A DNA stretch of 64,000 nucleotides, from assembly GCF_017104565.1 (NCBI RefSeq), contig NZ_JAAGPD010000029.1, forward strand, positions 1 through 64,000, in the 5' to 3' direction. Positions 52,459 to 61,479 of this stretch are shown here, one piece after another. Under the pieces are notes generated by a model that had not been told where the DNA came from, did no database searches, and worked only from the letters and a program-made list of their open reading frames with translations. A program made the translations under genes and the position numbers. Positions within the stretch are counted from its first letter, which is position 1, and every line of letters begins with the position of its first letter. The DNA is from Paraburkholderia sp. Tr-20389. Lineage in GTDB: Bacteria > Pseudomonadota > Gammaproteobacteria > Burkholderiales > Burkholderiaceae.

Positions 52459-53856
52459 TCAGTATCCGAGCCGCGGCAGCGTAAAAGTCGCCCGCGTGCC
52501 GACGCCTTCGCGTGCAGAGAGGGTGAGCTTGCCGCCATGCGCATCGACGATCGAATGCGAGATCGCGAGGCCCATGCCCATGCCGCTTTCCTTGGTAGTG
52601 AACAGCGGCTCATGAAGCCGATGAGCAATCTCCGGTGCAATGCCGCTGCCCAGATCGTCGACCGTCACGCACACCACGTCGTCCTGTATCGAGCAGGCAA
52701 GCACGAGACGCCGATCGCTGTCGCGCGCCGCCATCGATTCGGCGCCGTTCATCAGCAGATTGATCACGACCTGCTGCAACTGGATCCGATCGCCCCGCAC
52801 TTGCATGCAGCCGTTCAAGCCGCGCAGTTCGAGCGATACCTTCAACGCGTCGAGCTGGACGGCGACGAGCGCCGACGCTTCGCGCAGCGCGTTGCACAGG
52901 TCGAGCGTCGCGAACTGCGGCTCGGCCTTGCGTGCCTTTGCACGCATGCTGTGAATGATGCCGCGCGCGCGGGCCGCACTCACGCCGATGTGCGTGAGCA
53001 TCGCGCGCGCTTCGTCGATGTCGGGCGGACTGCGGTTCAACCAGCGCAATGCGGCGATGGCCGAGGTATCGACGGCGGCGAGCGGCTGTCCGACTTCGTG
53101 CACGATCGACGCCACGAGTTCACCCATGGCATTGAGACGGCTGGCGCGATCGAGGTCGGCGAGCGCGGAGCGCAACTGCTCTTCGGTTCGTGCGCGTTGC
53201 TGATTCTGCTCGACGAGTTCTTCATGGAGCCGCGCAGTTTCGAGCGCAAAAGCGGCCTGGGACGCGATGACTTTCAGCAGCGCCTGCTTTGCTGCAGTGA
53301 ACGCGCCGCGTACCTCGGTGTTCTCCAGATACAGCACTCCCACGAGCGTGCTGGCGCGTGTCAACGGAAGGCACAGCACCGAACGCGGACACTTGCTGCG
53401 CAAATAGGCATCCTGTGCATAGGCCGGCGATGCGTGAGCATCGTCCATCGCCACGCCCTCGCGTGTGCGGGCCACCGCATGCACGAGCGACACAGGCAGC
53501 AGATGACGCGTGAAGGGCCCAGGTTCCTGTTTGACGACGATCGAACCGTTGATCATCTGCGCGCTCGCCGACAGCTGCCATACGCCGCTGCGCAGAAGAA
53601 CCAATGCGCCCTGCCCGGCGCCCGCGCTCTCCAGTGCCGCACGCAACAGGATTTCCATCAGCCGCTCGGGCTTGTCGTGACTCGCCAGCGCTTCCGATAT
53701 CCGCGATACGGCCTGAATACCCTGGTCCTGCTCAGGTCCTGCGGCACACGCGTGCGCGTCGGCCTCGAACGTATCGACAAGGTTTTGGGTATTCAGCTCG
53801 GTCATGCGTCGATGGGCTTGGGCGTATTGAACGTTGAGGGTCGCTGGCGCGGTCAT
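52459..53856 (-). CDS. Orphan soluble GAF-domain histidine kinase
   Basis: The 465-residue protein has a GAF domain at about 65-215 (ALESAGAGQGALVLLRSGVWQLSASAQ...LCLPLTRASTLVGVLYLEN), a coiled coil, an H-box ASIVHEVGQPLAAV near residue 250, and a HATPase domain with NLLMNGAESM and GMGMGLAISHSIVDAHGG. It lacks membrane segments. This GAF type is typical of Burkholderia multidomain signalling kinases. No response regulator is adjacent; the NarL-type regulator at 14176-14838 also lacks a partner, but nothing links the two. Confidence 0.9.
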   Translation of the reverse strand: MTAPATLNVQYAQAHRRMTELNTQNLVDTFEADAHACAAGPEQDQGIQAVSRISEALASHDKPERLMEILLRAALESAGAGQGALVLLRSGVWQLSASAQMINGSIVVKQEPGPFTRHLLPVSLVHAVARTREGVAMDDAHASPAYAQDAYLRSKCPRSVLCLPLTRASTLVGVLYLENTEVRGAFTAAKQALLKVIASQAAFALETARLHEELVEQNQQRARTEEQLRSALADLDRASRLNAMGELVASIVHEVGQPLAAVDTSAIAALRWLNRSPPDIDEARAMLTHIGVSAARARGIIHSMRAKARKAEPQFATLDLCNALREASALVAVQLDALKVSLELRGLNGCMQVRGDRIQLQQVVINLLMNGAESMAARDSDRRLVLACSIQDDVVCVTVDDLGSGIAPEIAHRLHEPLFTTKESGMGMGLAISHSIVDAHGGKLTLSAREGVGTRATFTLPRLGY

Positions 53857-54081
53857 GAGAGGCCTGGCATTGATTCATGCATACGCGATGCCTCAATCAC
53901 TACATTGGCAAAGCCACGCATCGACCTCGGACACCACACTGATGAGACGGTATAGAAAGCAGCCCATTAGCGCCTTGTACGTTCTTGCCTGTTTTGAATA
54001 GAACTGATATTTTTTCGCACCTTGCAGTCAGATGCACCGCATCGTATGGGCGCCAGAATAATCAATCAATGCGGAGGCTGA

Positions 54082-55017
54082 TTGGCCCTGACGAATCGAA
54101 CCGACGCTGCTTCTGCGACGATCCAGCCATCCGCGCAGCCTTACTGGGCCGGCGCATGGGTCGAGAAATTCGACAACAGTTCATTGCGGCAACTTCATCG
54201 GAAGACCTTTGCAGGGCTGTCGGTCGTCTTCGTGGACCTGCAATGCGAAGGGCCGACCAGCCAGGATATCCGCGTCGATTGTGGACGCCTCTGCGTGACG
54301 CTCGACGAACGCGGCGGTCAGATGGAAGGACGCGTCAGTGCATCGCGGCGAGTATCGTCGCGTCTCGACACGATGTATCCGATGTCGTTGACGCCTGCGG
54401 GCATGCCCTTCTGGGCCTATAGCGATACGACTCGCCACGTCACATTTGCGTTGTTCCTGTTCGACTATGCAACGGTGGTGCCGCTGATCGGCGAAGACGT
54501 CGACGTTCGCGCGCTCGCCGAGCCCCGCGTCATGTTTTTCGACGAGCGCGTGCTGATGCTCGCGCGACTGCTCGCGCTGGAATGCAACGACTCGACGAAA
54601 ACCGACCTGCTGTATGGCGACAGTCTCTCCGTGGCTCTGCTGCTGCGGCTTTGCCGTCTCGACAAGCTCGAACGGGCGCCGCAGCGCACGGCCATTGCGC
54701 CGCATCGTCTGCAGCTCGCGCAGGACTTCATGCTGACCGATCTGTCGACGAATGTTCGCCTCGACGACGTCGCCTCGCTCATCGGTCTCTCGCCTGCGCA
54801 TTTTTCCCGGGCGTTCAAGCAGTGCACGGGGTTGTCCCCTCATCAATGGCGCCTGAAGGAACGTCTCGAACACGCGTGCCGCATGCTCATCAAGTCGCCG
54901 CATACGATCGCCCAGATCGCCGTTTCGACCGGCTTTAGCGATCAGGCTCATTTCACGCGCGTTTTCAGGCGTCTTTATGGCGTCACGCCGGCAGCGTGGA
55001 AAAGAGAAGCACGTTGA
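54082..55017 (+). CDS. AraC-family transcriptional regulator
   Basis: The 311-residue protein ends in a double helix-turn-helix at about 205-305 (TNVRLDDVASLIGLSPAHFSRAFKQCTGLSPHQWRLKERLEHACRML, then IAQIAVSTGFSDQAHFTRVFRRLYGVTP). The N-terminal 190 residues form an unassigned sensor domain. The start is TTG, four bases after GGAGG. It is divergent from the GAF kinase gene across a 225-base gap and precedes the protease gene by 169 bases. Its target is not evident. Confidence 0.88.
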   Translation: MALTNRTDAASATIQPSAQPYWAGAWVEKFDNSSLRQLHRKTFAGLSVVFVDLQCEGPTSQDIRVDCGRLCVTLDERGGQMEGRVSASRRVSSRLDTMYPMSLTPAGMPFWAYSDTTRHVTFALFLFDYATVVPLIGEDVDVRALAEPRVMFFDERVLMLARLLALECNDSTKTDLLYGDSLSVALLLRLCRLDKLERAPQRTAIAPHRLQLAQDFMLTDLSTNVRLDDVASLIGLSPAHFSRAFKQCTGLSPHQWRLKERLEHACRMLIKSPHTIAQIAVSTGFSDQAHFTRVFRRLYGVTPAAWKREAR

Positions 55018-55186
55018 GGGTGTGTCTCTTCGTCTGATGTCATAGGCGCCATTCAGCCATATATCGCGCCTCCTCTTCGCCTTCATCAAGCTCCCATCGC
55101 CTCATCCTCTATCGGGCTGCCCGAGTCGTGTATCGTAGCCGCGCAAGCTCCTTCGCATAACCAAAAGAAGACCGACCGGAATACAC

Positions 55187-56044
55187 GTGACTCTCTCCAT
55201 CACCTGGATTGCACTTTTCCTCGCTGCGCCCGCAACCTTGATCGCCAGGATCCGCTGGCCCGGCGCTGCACTGCTGATACTCGCGTGCTGCGCAGCGCTG
55301 GCACTCGGACAACTCGCCCCCGTATCGCTCATCGCGCTCGCATTGCTCATCGTTGCGGCATACGCGATCTCGCCTGAGCGCGCACGGCCGATCCGCTACG
55401 CAGGACACGTTCTTTTCATCGCGCTGGCCGTCGCGCTCAGCATGCACTGGCTGCCGGGTTTTCATAATCAGCGCGTGATCGGACCCGAACGCATCACACC
55501 CGATGCCGTGCCGTTCACGATGTACCTCAATCTCGACAAGCCGCTGATCGGCTTCTGGATTCTGCTTGCGGTGCCGTGGTTGCGCGTCCGGCACGAACCG
55601 CGTACCACCTTGAAAGTGGGCCTGCTTTGCCTGCTCGCCACCACGGCTGCATGCCTGACGGTCGCGCAACTGCTCGGCGTCGTCGGGTGGGCGCCGAAGC
55701 ATCCCGCCGACAGCGGCCTCTGGCTGCTGAACAACCTGTTCCTCGTTTCGATCACCGAAGAAGCCCTGTTTCGCGGTTATCTGCAAGGCGGGCTCGCACG
55801 CCTGCTGGCACGCTGGAAACACGCAGAGCTGATTGCGCTGTGCGTGAGCGCGATCGTGTTCGGGTTAGCTCATGCGCCCGGCGGCTGGCAATGGATCGTT
55901 CTGGCGGCCATCGCGGGCACCGGCTACGGCGTCGCCTGGCGCTATGGCGGATTGCAGGCGTCCGTGCTGGCGCATTTCGGCCTTAATGCTGCGCACTTCT
56001 TCCTCTTTACGTATCCGATGCTGCAAACCGCCGTTCATCGATGA
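55187..56044 (+). CDS. CPBP-family intramembrane glutamic protease (Abi/RCE1-like)
   Basis: This 285-residue polytopic protein has about eight membrane helices and the CPBP motifs: EEALFRGYLQG (catalytic Glu pair and Arg), FGLAHAPGG and HFGLNAAHF. Homologues are intramembrane proteases linked to bacteriocin immunity or prenyl-protein processing. The start is GTG 55187. No bacteriocin gene is nearby. An isolated gene between araC-type and cheV genes. Confidence 0.88.
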   Translation: MTLSITWIALFLAAPATLIARIRWPGAALLILACCAALALGQLAPVSLIALALLIVAAYAISPERARPIRYAGHVLFIALAVALSMHWLPGFHNQRVIGPERITPDAVPFTMYLNLDKPLIGFWILLAVPWLRVRHEPRTTLKVGLLCLLATTAACLTVAQLLGVVGWAPKHPADSGLWLLNNLFLVSITEEALFRGYLQGGLARLLARWKHAELIALCVSAIVFGLAHAPGGWQWIVLAAIAGTGYGVAWRYGGLQASVLAHFGLNAAHFFLFTYPMLQTAVHR

Positions 56045-56138
56045 TGCGCAGGCCAACTGAAAGGGTCGAACCGTCTGAACCGTTCGAACCGAACGTTCGT
56101 TCATTCCTGTTCTATGCGATATGGGGTTTCACCTGCGT

Positions 56139-56165
56139 TCATGTTTTTCGCGCCCAGGCCGATAT
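56139..56165 (+). promoter_or_regulatory. Sigma28 (FliA)-type promoter of cheV
   Basis: TCATGTTT (56139-56146), 11 bases, then GCCGATAT (56158-56165). Against the flagellar sigma28 consensus TAAAGTTT-N11-GCCGATAA this matches six of eight and seven of eight with exact spacing. It lies about 50 bases before the cheV start, and cheV genes are commonly in the motility regulon. Confidence 0.65.
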
Positions 56166-56215
56166 ACGTGTATGCACCGCGCAAGCGCCGCTAAGCGCGT
56201 AAATTTCAGAGCCAC

Positions 56216-57166
56216 ATGATGGACCAACATTCAACCGACGCACGCACGAGTCTGACCAGTTCAAACCAGTTCGAGCTGCTCCTTTTCAGGCTCGGAAGCG
56301 TGCCGGGCGATACCGCACACGAACTGTACGGCATCAACGTATTCAAGGTTCGCGAAATCCTGACGATGCCGACCATCACGCCGATCGTCGGCGCATCGCC
56401 TTGCGTGATGGGCGCCGTCAATATCCGTGGGCAGGTCATTCCCGTCGTCGATCTGCCGAGGTTGATGGGTTGCGAGGCGACTCGCGGACTGAACATCCTG
56501 CTGGTCACCGAGTTCGCCCGGACCACCCAGGGCTTCGCGGTGCAGGAAGTGGACGACATCGTGCGTCTGGACTGGAACCAGGTGCTGCCGGCGGATGCGG
56601 CGGCCGGGTCGGGGCTCGTCACCAGCATTGCGCGGATCGACGGCAATACGGGCGATTCGCGGCTGGCACAGGTGGTCGATGTCGAGCAGGTGTTGCGGGA
56701 CGTGCTGCCGACGCATCAGGTGCCGCCCACCGAAGATTCGGGCAAGCTTCTCCAGTTGCCACCCGGCACCCGCATCCTTGCCGCCGACGATTCCGGTTTC
56801 GCTCGCACGCTGATCCAGCAGGCGCTCGGCGAAATCGGCGCCGAACCCATCATGGCCAAGACGGGCGAAGAAGCGTGGCAAATCCTCGTCAAGCTGGCCG
56901 ACGAAGCAGAGCGAAACAAAACCCGCTTGCGCGATAACGTCACGATGGTGCTCACCGATCTGGAGATGCCCGAGGTGGACGGCTTCACGCTGACACGCCG
57001 GATCCGGGCCGACAACCGGATGCGCGACATGCCTGTCGTGATTCACTCGTCGTTGACCGGCTCCGCGAACGAAGCCCATGTGCGCAACGCAGGCGCCAAC
57101 GGTTTCGTCGCGAAGTTCCAGGCGGCCGAACTGGCGGACGCCATCCGGCGCGCGATTGCGGCTTAA
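56216..57166 (+). CDS. cheV: Chemotaxis coupling protein CheV
   Basis: The 316-residue protein joins a CheW-like domain at about 15-170 (FRLGSVPGDTAHELYGINVFKVREIL, VMGAVNIRGQVIPVVDLP) to a receiver domain at about 185-316 (acidic DD in ILAADDSG, phospho-Asp in MVLTDLEMPEVDG, Lys in VAKFQ). It couples chemoreceptors to the kinase CheA and is itself phosphorylated, tuning adaptation. No other che gene is adjacent, but the upstream sigma28-type promoter ties it to the flagellar regulon. ATG 56219 is an alternative start. Confidence 0.93.
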   Translation: MMDQHSTDARTSLTSSNQFELLLFRLGSVPGDTAHELYGINVFKVREILTMPTITPIVGASPCVMGAVNIRGQVIPVVDLPRLMGCEATRGLNILLVTEFARTTQGFAVQEVDDIVRLDWNQVLPADAAAGSGLVTSIARIDGNTGDSRLAQVVDVEQVLRDVLPTHQVPPTEDSGKLLQLPPGTRILAADDSGFARTLIQQALGEIGAEPIMAKTGEEAWQILVKLADEAERNKTRLRDNVTMVLTDLEMPEVDGFTLTRRIRADNRMRDMPVVIHSSLTGSANEAHVRNAGANGFVAKFQAAELADAIRRAIAA

Positions 57167-57177
57167 TGGGCTCATTC

Positions 57178-57195
57178 GGCGCGCTCACGCGCGCC
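57178..57195. terminator. Hairpin between convergent genes
   Basis: GGCGCGC-TCAC-GCGCGCC is a perfect 7-bp stem with a four-base loop between the ends of cheV and the convergent peptide-binding protein gene. No T-tract is present on either strand, so termination would be inefficient or factor-assisted. Confidence 0.35.
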
Positions 57196-57218
57196 GTCAA
57201 ACTTCAAACTTCCCCACT

Positions 57219-58880
57219 TCACTCGATCGACACGCCATCGAAGCGATGACTGCCCAGCGGCGAAAACACCAGCCCGCTGACGCGCTTCGAAGCCGGTAGC
57301 GAAACGATCGAGTGCGCAACGGGCGTATAAGGCACCTGCTGCTTGAAGATCACCTGTGCCTGTTCATAGAGACGGGTACGCTCTTTCACGTCCGAACTCC
57401 CGCGCGCCTTTTCGACCAGCCCGTTGAACGCGGGATCGCACCATTTGGCGACATTGCTTCCATGCACGGCATCGCAGCCCAGCAAGGTGCCGAGCCAGTT
57501 GTCGGGATCGCCGTTATCGCCGGACCAGCCATACAGAATCGCGTCGTGCTCGCCGCCCTGTTTCGCTCGCCGGTTGTATTCGCCCCATTCGTAACTGACG
57601 ATCTTCGCGCGCACGCCGATGTTCGCCCAGTCCTGCTGGATCAGTTGCGCCATCAGATGCGCATTCGGGTTGTAGGGACGCTGCACGGGCATTGCCCATA
57701 GCGTGAGATCGAAGCCGTCCGGAAAGCCCGCCTGTGCGAGCAGCGCCCTGGCCTTCGCCGGGTCGTGCGGTGCATCCTTCAGGTCCTTGTCGTAGGACCA
57801 TTGCGCAGGCGGCATCGGATTCGTCGCGACTGTCGCGTTGCCGGAAAACACGGCCTGAATGATGGCCGGTTTGTCGATGGCCATGTCAAGTGCACGACGC
57901 ACTTCGAGCCGGTTCAACGGCGCATGCTGCGTGTTGTACGCGACGAAGCCGACGTTGAAGCCGACACCCGACACGAGCGTCAGCGCCGGATTGCGCTTGA
58001 CCACGTCGAGATCCGCGGGCCGTGGAAACACCGATACCTGGCATTCGCCGTTCGCGAGCTTCTGGATGCGCGCCGCCGGATCGGGCGTGATCGAAAACAC
58101 CAGATGCGCGAGCTTGACGTCGCCGGGACGCCAGTAGTCGGGATTCGCATCATAGCGGATCAGCGCGTCCTTCTGATACGAGCGGAACGCGAACGGCCCT
58201 GTGCCCACCGGTAACTGATTGATGTCGGCTTCGCGATGCGCGTCGGCCAGCTTCGCCGCGTATTGCGCGGAGAGAATCGACGCGAAGCTCATTGCCAGAT
58301 TGCGCACGAAGATCACGTCGGGTTCTTTCAAATGGAAGCGCACCGTGTAGTCGTCTACCCGTTCGATGTTCTCGATGTTTTTGTCGAAACCGAGATCGCT
58401 GAAATACGGAAAGCTGGTCGGATAGGCCTTTCGGAATGGATCGTCGGCGTGCAGCATGCGGTTGAAAGTGAACAGCACGTCGTCAGCGTTGAACTCGCGC
58501 GTCGGTTTGAACCATGCCGTTGTCTGGAACTTCACGCCCTTGCGCAAATGAAACGTGTACGTGCGCTGATCGGCGGATACGTCCCAACTGGTTGCAAGCG
58601 CAGGCTCCGGATCGAGCGTGCCGCGCTTGAATTGCACCAGTTCGTTGTAGACCGTGTAGGTGCTGGCGTCGAAATCGGTGCTGGTCGTATGCTGGCCCGG
58701 ATCGAAACCGGCCGGACTGCCCTCGGAGCAAAAGACGAGCGTGCCGGACGGTGCCGCATGAGCCGGAGCGGACAGCGCCGCGAAGCCTGCCATCTGAAGC
58801 GCGGCCAGGCCAAGCACGCATGAAAGACGAGAAAGAGAGCGCGTGAAATGTGCGCGGTCACGAAGCGTTCGGAGAATCAT
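57219..58880 (-). CDS. Periplasmic peptide-binding protein of an ABC transporter (DppA family), orphan
   Basis: From ATG 58880 the 553-residue product has a signal peptide ending APAHA, then the family 5 solute-binding fold: TLVFCSEGSPAGFDPGQ, the signature around LVQFKRGTLDPEPALATSWDVS and TYTFHLRKGVKF, and a C-terminal lobe. It resembles dipeptide-binding DppA. No permease or ATPase gene is nearby, so it must share a distant transporter or serve as a chemosensory or peptide-scavenging receptor; cheV next door is convergent. Confidence 0.9.
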   Translation of the reverse strand: MILRTLRDRAHFTRSLSRLSCVLGLAALQMAGFAALSAPAHAAPSGTLVFCSEGSPAGFDPGQHTTSTDFDASTYTVYNELVQFKRGTLDPEPALATSWDVSADQRTYTFHLRKGVKFQTTAWFKPTREFNADDVLFTFNRMLHADDPFRKAYPTSFPYFSDLGFDKNIENIERVDDYTVRFHLKEPDVIFVRNLAMSFASILSAQYAAKLADAHREADINQLPVGTGPFAFRSYQKDALIRYDANPDYWRPGDVKLAHLVFSITPDPAARIQKLANGECQVSVFPRPADLDVVKRNPALTLVSGVGFNVGFVAYNTQHAPLNRLEVRRALDMAIDKPAIIQAVFSGNATVATNPMPPAQWSYDKDLKDAPHDPAKARALLAQAGFPDGFDLTLWAMPVQRPYNPNAHLMAQLIQQDWANIGVRAKIVSYEWGEYNRRAKQGGEHDAILYGWSGDNGDPDNWLGTLLGCDAVHGSNVAKWCDPAFNGLVEKARGSSDVKERTRLYEQAQVIFKQQVPYTPVAHSIVSLPASKRVSGLVFSPLGSHRFDGVSIE

Positions 58881-59041
58881 CACGATGGGAAAAGTTGCGG
58901 AGCACACGGGAAGCTCGCGCGTTCAAAGACGCGCGGCGAGAATCGAGGTGATTGTCACTGCGCCTTTTGGCATACCGCCACCATTTAATTCGCACATCGT
59001 TATATGCGGTGCTGCTTATCCGGTGACTCAGAGCTTTAGCA
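58881..59041. other. Spacer upstream of the peptide-binding protein
   Basis: This 161-base gap is lower in GC and should contain the promoter of the leftward peptide-binding gene. No clear hexamer pair or repeat was found. With the uncertain 59042 frame and the sequence up to 59483, it makes a 600-base stretch without a certain gene. Confidence 0.4.
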
Positions 59042-59386
59042 ATGCGTCGCTCCACGCGTGATATCGATATCTGCCTTTGTTCGTTTGAGTCGCTTTATGC
59101 GGTCAATAGAAGAGAACTTGCACATCCTGCACACACCGCTGAATTTCTCTCGCAGAGCACAGGCGTGCGACTCGATGTCTGGTCGAGAGCGCTGCCGCGA
59201 CTCGAATGGGGCGTTCACTATCCGCTTACCGATGAAGTCGTGAACGCGCAGCAGGACGCAGCGGATCTGGCTTACCGCGAGCGCGTGATTCCACGACAGG
59301 TCGACGTGCGGGATGCGATCGTCGATATCCGGCAGGATGAATCGCCTACGACTCCGCTTGATTTTCATTCGCAAATCTTGAGCTAA
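59042..59386 (+). CDS. Hypothetical protein (114 aa), uncertain
   Basis: A rightward frame encodes a soluble protein with natural composition (GVRLDVWSRALPRLEWGVHYPL, ending DFHSQILS). No good ribosome-binding site is seen. The opposite strand has a frame of similar length, richer in Arg, Lys and Cys, which looks less natural. The family is not recognised; it may be a chance frame. Confidence 0.35.
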   Translation: MRRSTRDIDICLCSFESLYAVNRRELAHPAHTAEFLSQSTGVRLDVWSRALPRLEWGVHYPLTDEVVNAQQDAADLAYRERVIPRQVDVRDAIVDIRQDESPTTPLDFHSQILS

Positions 59387-59429
59387 ACGAAAGCCCCGCT
59401 TCATCGTGAGGTCGCATTCAGCGCGCACA

Positions 59430-59444
59430 TTACGGCTGCCGTAA
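59430..59444. promoter_or_regulatory. Perfect palindrome upstream of the phosphatase gene
   Basis: TTACGGC-T-GCCGTAA is a 7-1-7 perfect inverted repeat 40 bases upstream of the phosphatase start, a promoter-proximal place for an operator. No local regulator is evident. Confidence 0.4.
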
Positions 59445-59483
59445 CAATTCGTAATCGGTACGCGACAACACGTGAGGTGAATA

Positions 59484-61142
59484 ATGAGTCGACTGATCAG
59501 ATGGGTTGGAGCCGGTGCGTTAGCAGGTTCGATGATTGTCCCGCTAACGATCGCGCACGCGGAGGACGGACAAGGACGTGGTCACGACAACGACGGTAAC
59601 GCGATCAGGCATGTGCTGCTGATCAGTGTCGATGGCCTGCATGAACAGGACGTCGCGCGCTGCATCGGAGCGAACACCTGCCCGAATATCTCACTGCTGG
59701 CGAAGTCCGGCGTGACCTATACGAACGCTTACACGCCGGGCTTATCGGATTCGTTCCCCGGTCTCGCCGCGCTGGTTACGGGTGGATCGCCGAAGTCCGC
59801 GGGGCTCTTCTATGACGTCTCCTACGACCGCACGCTATACGCGCCTTCCGATACGGGTTGTACGGGTACGCAGGGCTGGAACGTCGTATTCGATGAAACG
59901 ACGGGCATCGATGCACAAGGCGGCGGCGCGCTGACTCATCTCGACGGCGGCGGTGCTTTTAATCCGGACGCCATTCCGCGCGCAAAGCGTAATGGCAAAT
60001 GCACGCCCGTTTATCCGCACGACTACATCAAGACGAACACGATATTCGAGGTCGTGAAGGAACACATTCACGACGCGCGTACTGCGTGGGCCGACAAGCA
60101 CGCGTGGGGTTACGACTGGCTGAACGGACCGTCGGGCCGAGGCGTCGACGATCTGTCGCGCACTGAGATCAATTCGATCAATCCGGCGACGGGCAACGAC
60201 TATACGGATCTCTATACGAATACCGAGATCTTCGACAACTTCCACGTGGCGTCGATCATCAGCGAGATCGATGGAAAGGATTCGACGGGCAAACGGAATG
60301 CCCCCGTGCCGACGTTGTTCGGCACGAACTTCCAGACGCTGAGCGTTGCGCAAAAGGCGCCTGTCGCCAAAGACGGCGGCTACGTCGATACGAGCTTTAC
60401 GCCTGGCAAGCAGGTGGCCGCAGCGATCGGATATGTGGACGATTCGATCGGCAAGATGGTTGCGGAATTGAAGGCGCGCAATCTCGCCAGCTCGACGATG
60501 GTGATCGTGACGGCGAAGCATGGGCAGTCACCGACGGACCATTCGAAGCTCGTCAAGAACGGCGATACGCTCACGGCGCTGCTCGAGTCGAAGAGCTACC
60601 TCGACCCGAACGGCAACTTCGGTCAGAACAACAATACCAAAGCACTCAATGACGGTACCGGTCGCGTCGGCACGGGCATGGTGCAAACCGACGACGTAGG
60701 CCTCATCTGGCTGCGCGACCAGTCCCAGCTTTCGCAAGTCGTCGCGACGCTGAACGCGAACCTGACTTGCGGTGCACCCGGCATTTGTGCGGATGGTCCA
60801 CAAGCGTACATTCTCTCGGGCGCACGGCTCGCGTCGATGTTCGGCGATCCGTCGAATGGCCGGACGCCGGACATCATCGTGCAACCGAATCCGGGCGTCA
60901 TCTACACGTCCAGCACGAAGAAGGATGAAGAGCACGGCGGCAATGGGCCCGACGACAGTCACCTCGGGCTGATCGTTTCGTTCCCGGACGGCCGCCATCA
61001 TGGCAAGACGGTCGAACGGCACGTGACCACGACTCAGGTCGCACCGACCATTCTGCGTGCGTTGGGCGTCGCGCCGGAAGAACTGCATTCGGTGCAGGTA
61101 GAAGGTACGCGCGCATTGCCCGGACTTCACACTGACGACTAA
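59484..61142 (+). CDS. Secreted alkaline-phosphatase-superfamily phosphodiesterase
   Basis: The 552-residue protein starts at ATG 59484 (GAGGTGA site) and has a signal peptide ending AHAED. The type I phosphodiesterase/nucleotide pyrophosphatase fold shows a metal Asp in LLISVDGLHEQD, the nucleophile region SDSFPGLAALVTGG (Ser in place of the usual Thr), TAKHGQSPTDH and EEHGGNGPDDSHLG with metal His. The classical DHG motif reads KHG, a variant seen in a bacterial subgroup. Likely role: hydrolysis of extracytoplasmic phosphate esters or diesters. A terminator follows. Confidence 0.85.
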   Translation: MSRLIRWVGAGALAGSMIVPLTIAHAEDGQGRGHDNDGNAIRHVLLISVDGLHEQDVARCIGANTCPNISLLAKSGVTYTNAYTPGLSDSFPGLAALVTGGSPKSAGLFYDVSYDRTLYAPSDTGCTGTQGWNVVFDETTGIDAQGGGALTHLDGGGAFNPDAIPRAKRNGKCTPVYPHDYIKTNTIFEVVKEHIHDARTAWADKHAWGYDWLNGPSGRGVDDLSRTEINSINPATGNDYTDLYTNTEIFDNFHVASIISEIDGKDSTGKRNAPVPTLFGTNFQTLSVAQKAPVAKDGGYVDTSFTPGKQVAAAIGYVDDSIGKMVAELKARNLASSTMVIVTAKHGQSPTDHSKLVKNGDTLTALLESKSYLDPNGNFGQNNNTKALNDGTGRVGTGMVQTDDVGLIWLRDQSQLSQVVATLNANLTCGAPGICADGPQAYILSGARLASMFGDPSNGRTPDIIVQPNPGVIYTSSTKKDEEHGGNGPDDSHLGLIVSFPDGRHHGKTVERHVTTTQVAPTILRALGVAPEELHSVQVEGTRALPGLHTDD

Positions 61143-61165
61143 GTCCCAGTGACCTGATTCGTATC

Positions 61166-61204
61166 GACGTGCGGCATCTGCTTGCCGCACGTCGTTTTAT
61201 TTTT
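61166..61204 (+). terminator. Intrinsic terminator of the phosphatase gene
   Basis: An 11-bp perfect stem (GACGTGCGGCA 61166-61176 with TGCCGCACGTC 61183-61193), six-base loop TCTGCT and the tail GTTTTATTTTT lie 23 bases after the phosphatase stop. Confidence 0.9.
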
Positions 61205-61391
61205 CAGCGCGCGTGTGCGTGTCACACCCGATAGACGCCCCCAAGAAAAAAGAGAATATAGACGAGGCGCGATACAACCCTTTGATCCGTATTCCCGACC
61301 CGCCGTTCGGGAACAGAAATAGCTACTTCGCGGAACGAGGCAGCGGACGGGTTTGCGATAGCAGGGCTATTCGTAGAGGTCCAGTCGCAGT

Positions 61392-61408
61392 GCATATCGC
61401 TGATATGC
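61392..61408. promoter_or_regulatory. Perfect inverted repeat upstream of the PAP2 gene
   Basis: GCATATC-GCT-GATATGC is a perfect 7-3-7 palindrome, 72 bases before the preferred PAP2 start. It could be an operator. The open frame extends back across it, but that extension has no PAP2-like features. The rest of the 61205-61479 gap shows nothing clear. Confidence 0.4.
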
Positions 61409-61479
61409 GTGCACCAGGATCTCCGGGTTCTGCCTGCCGTTTTTTCGTCATTGCTTTGAATCCGGTGGTACTGAAATAC

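Noticed and set aside
59036-59428. Leftward 130-codon frame opposite the 59042 frame
   Set aside because: Composition is less natural than that of the opposite strand and no start signal is seen; neither is certain.
61213-61479. N-terminal extension of the PAP2 protein
   Set aside because: The 89 added residues lack membrane or phosphatase features and cross a perfect palindrome; the ATG at 61480 gives the normal family length.
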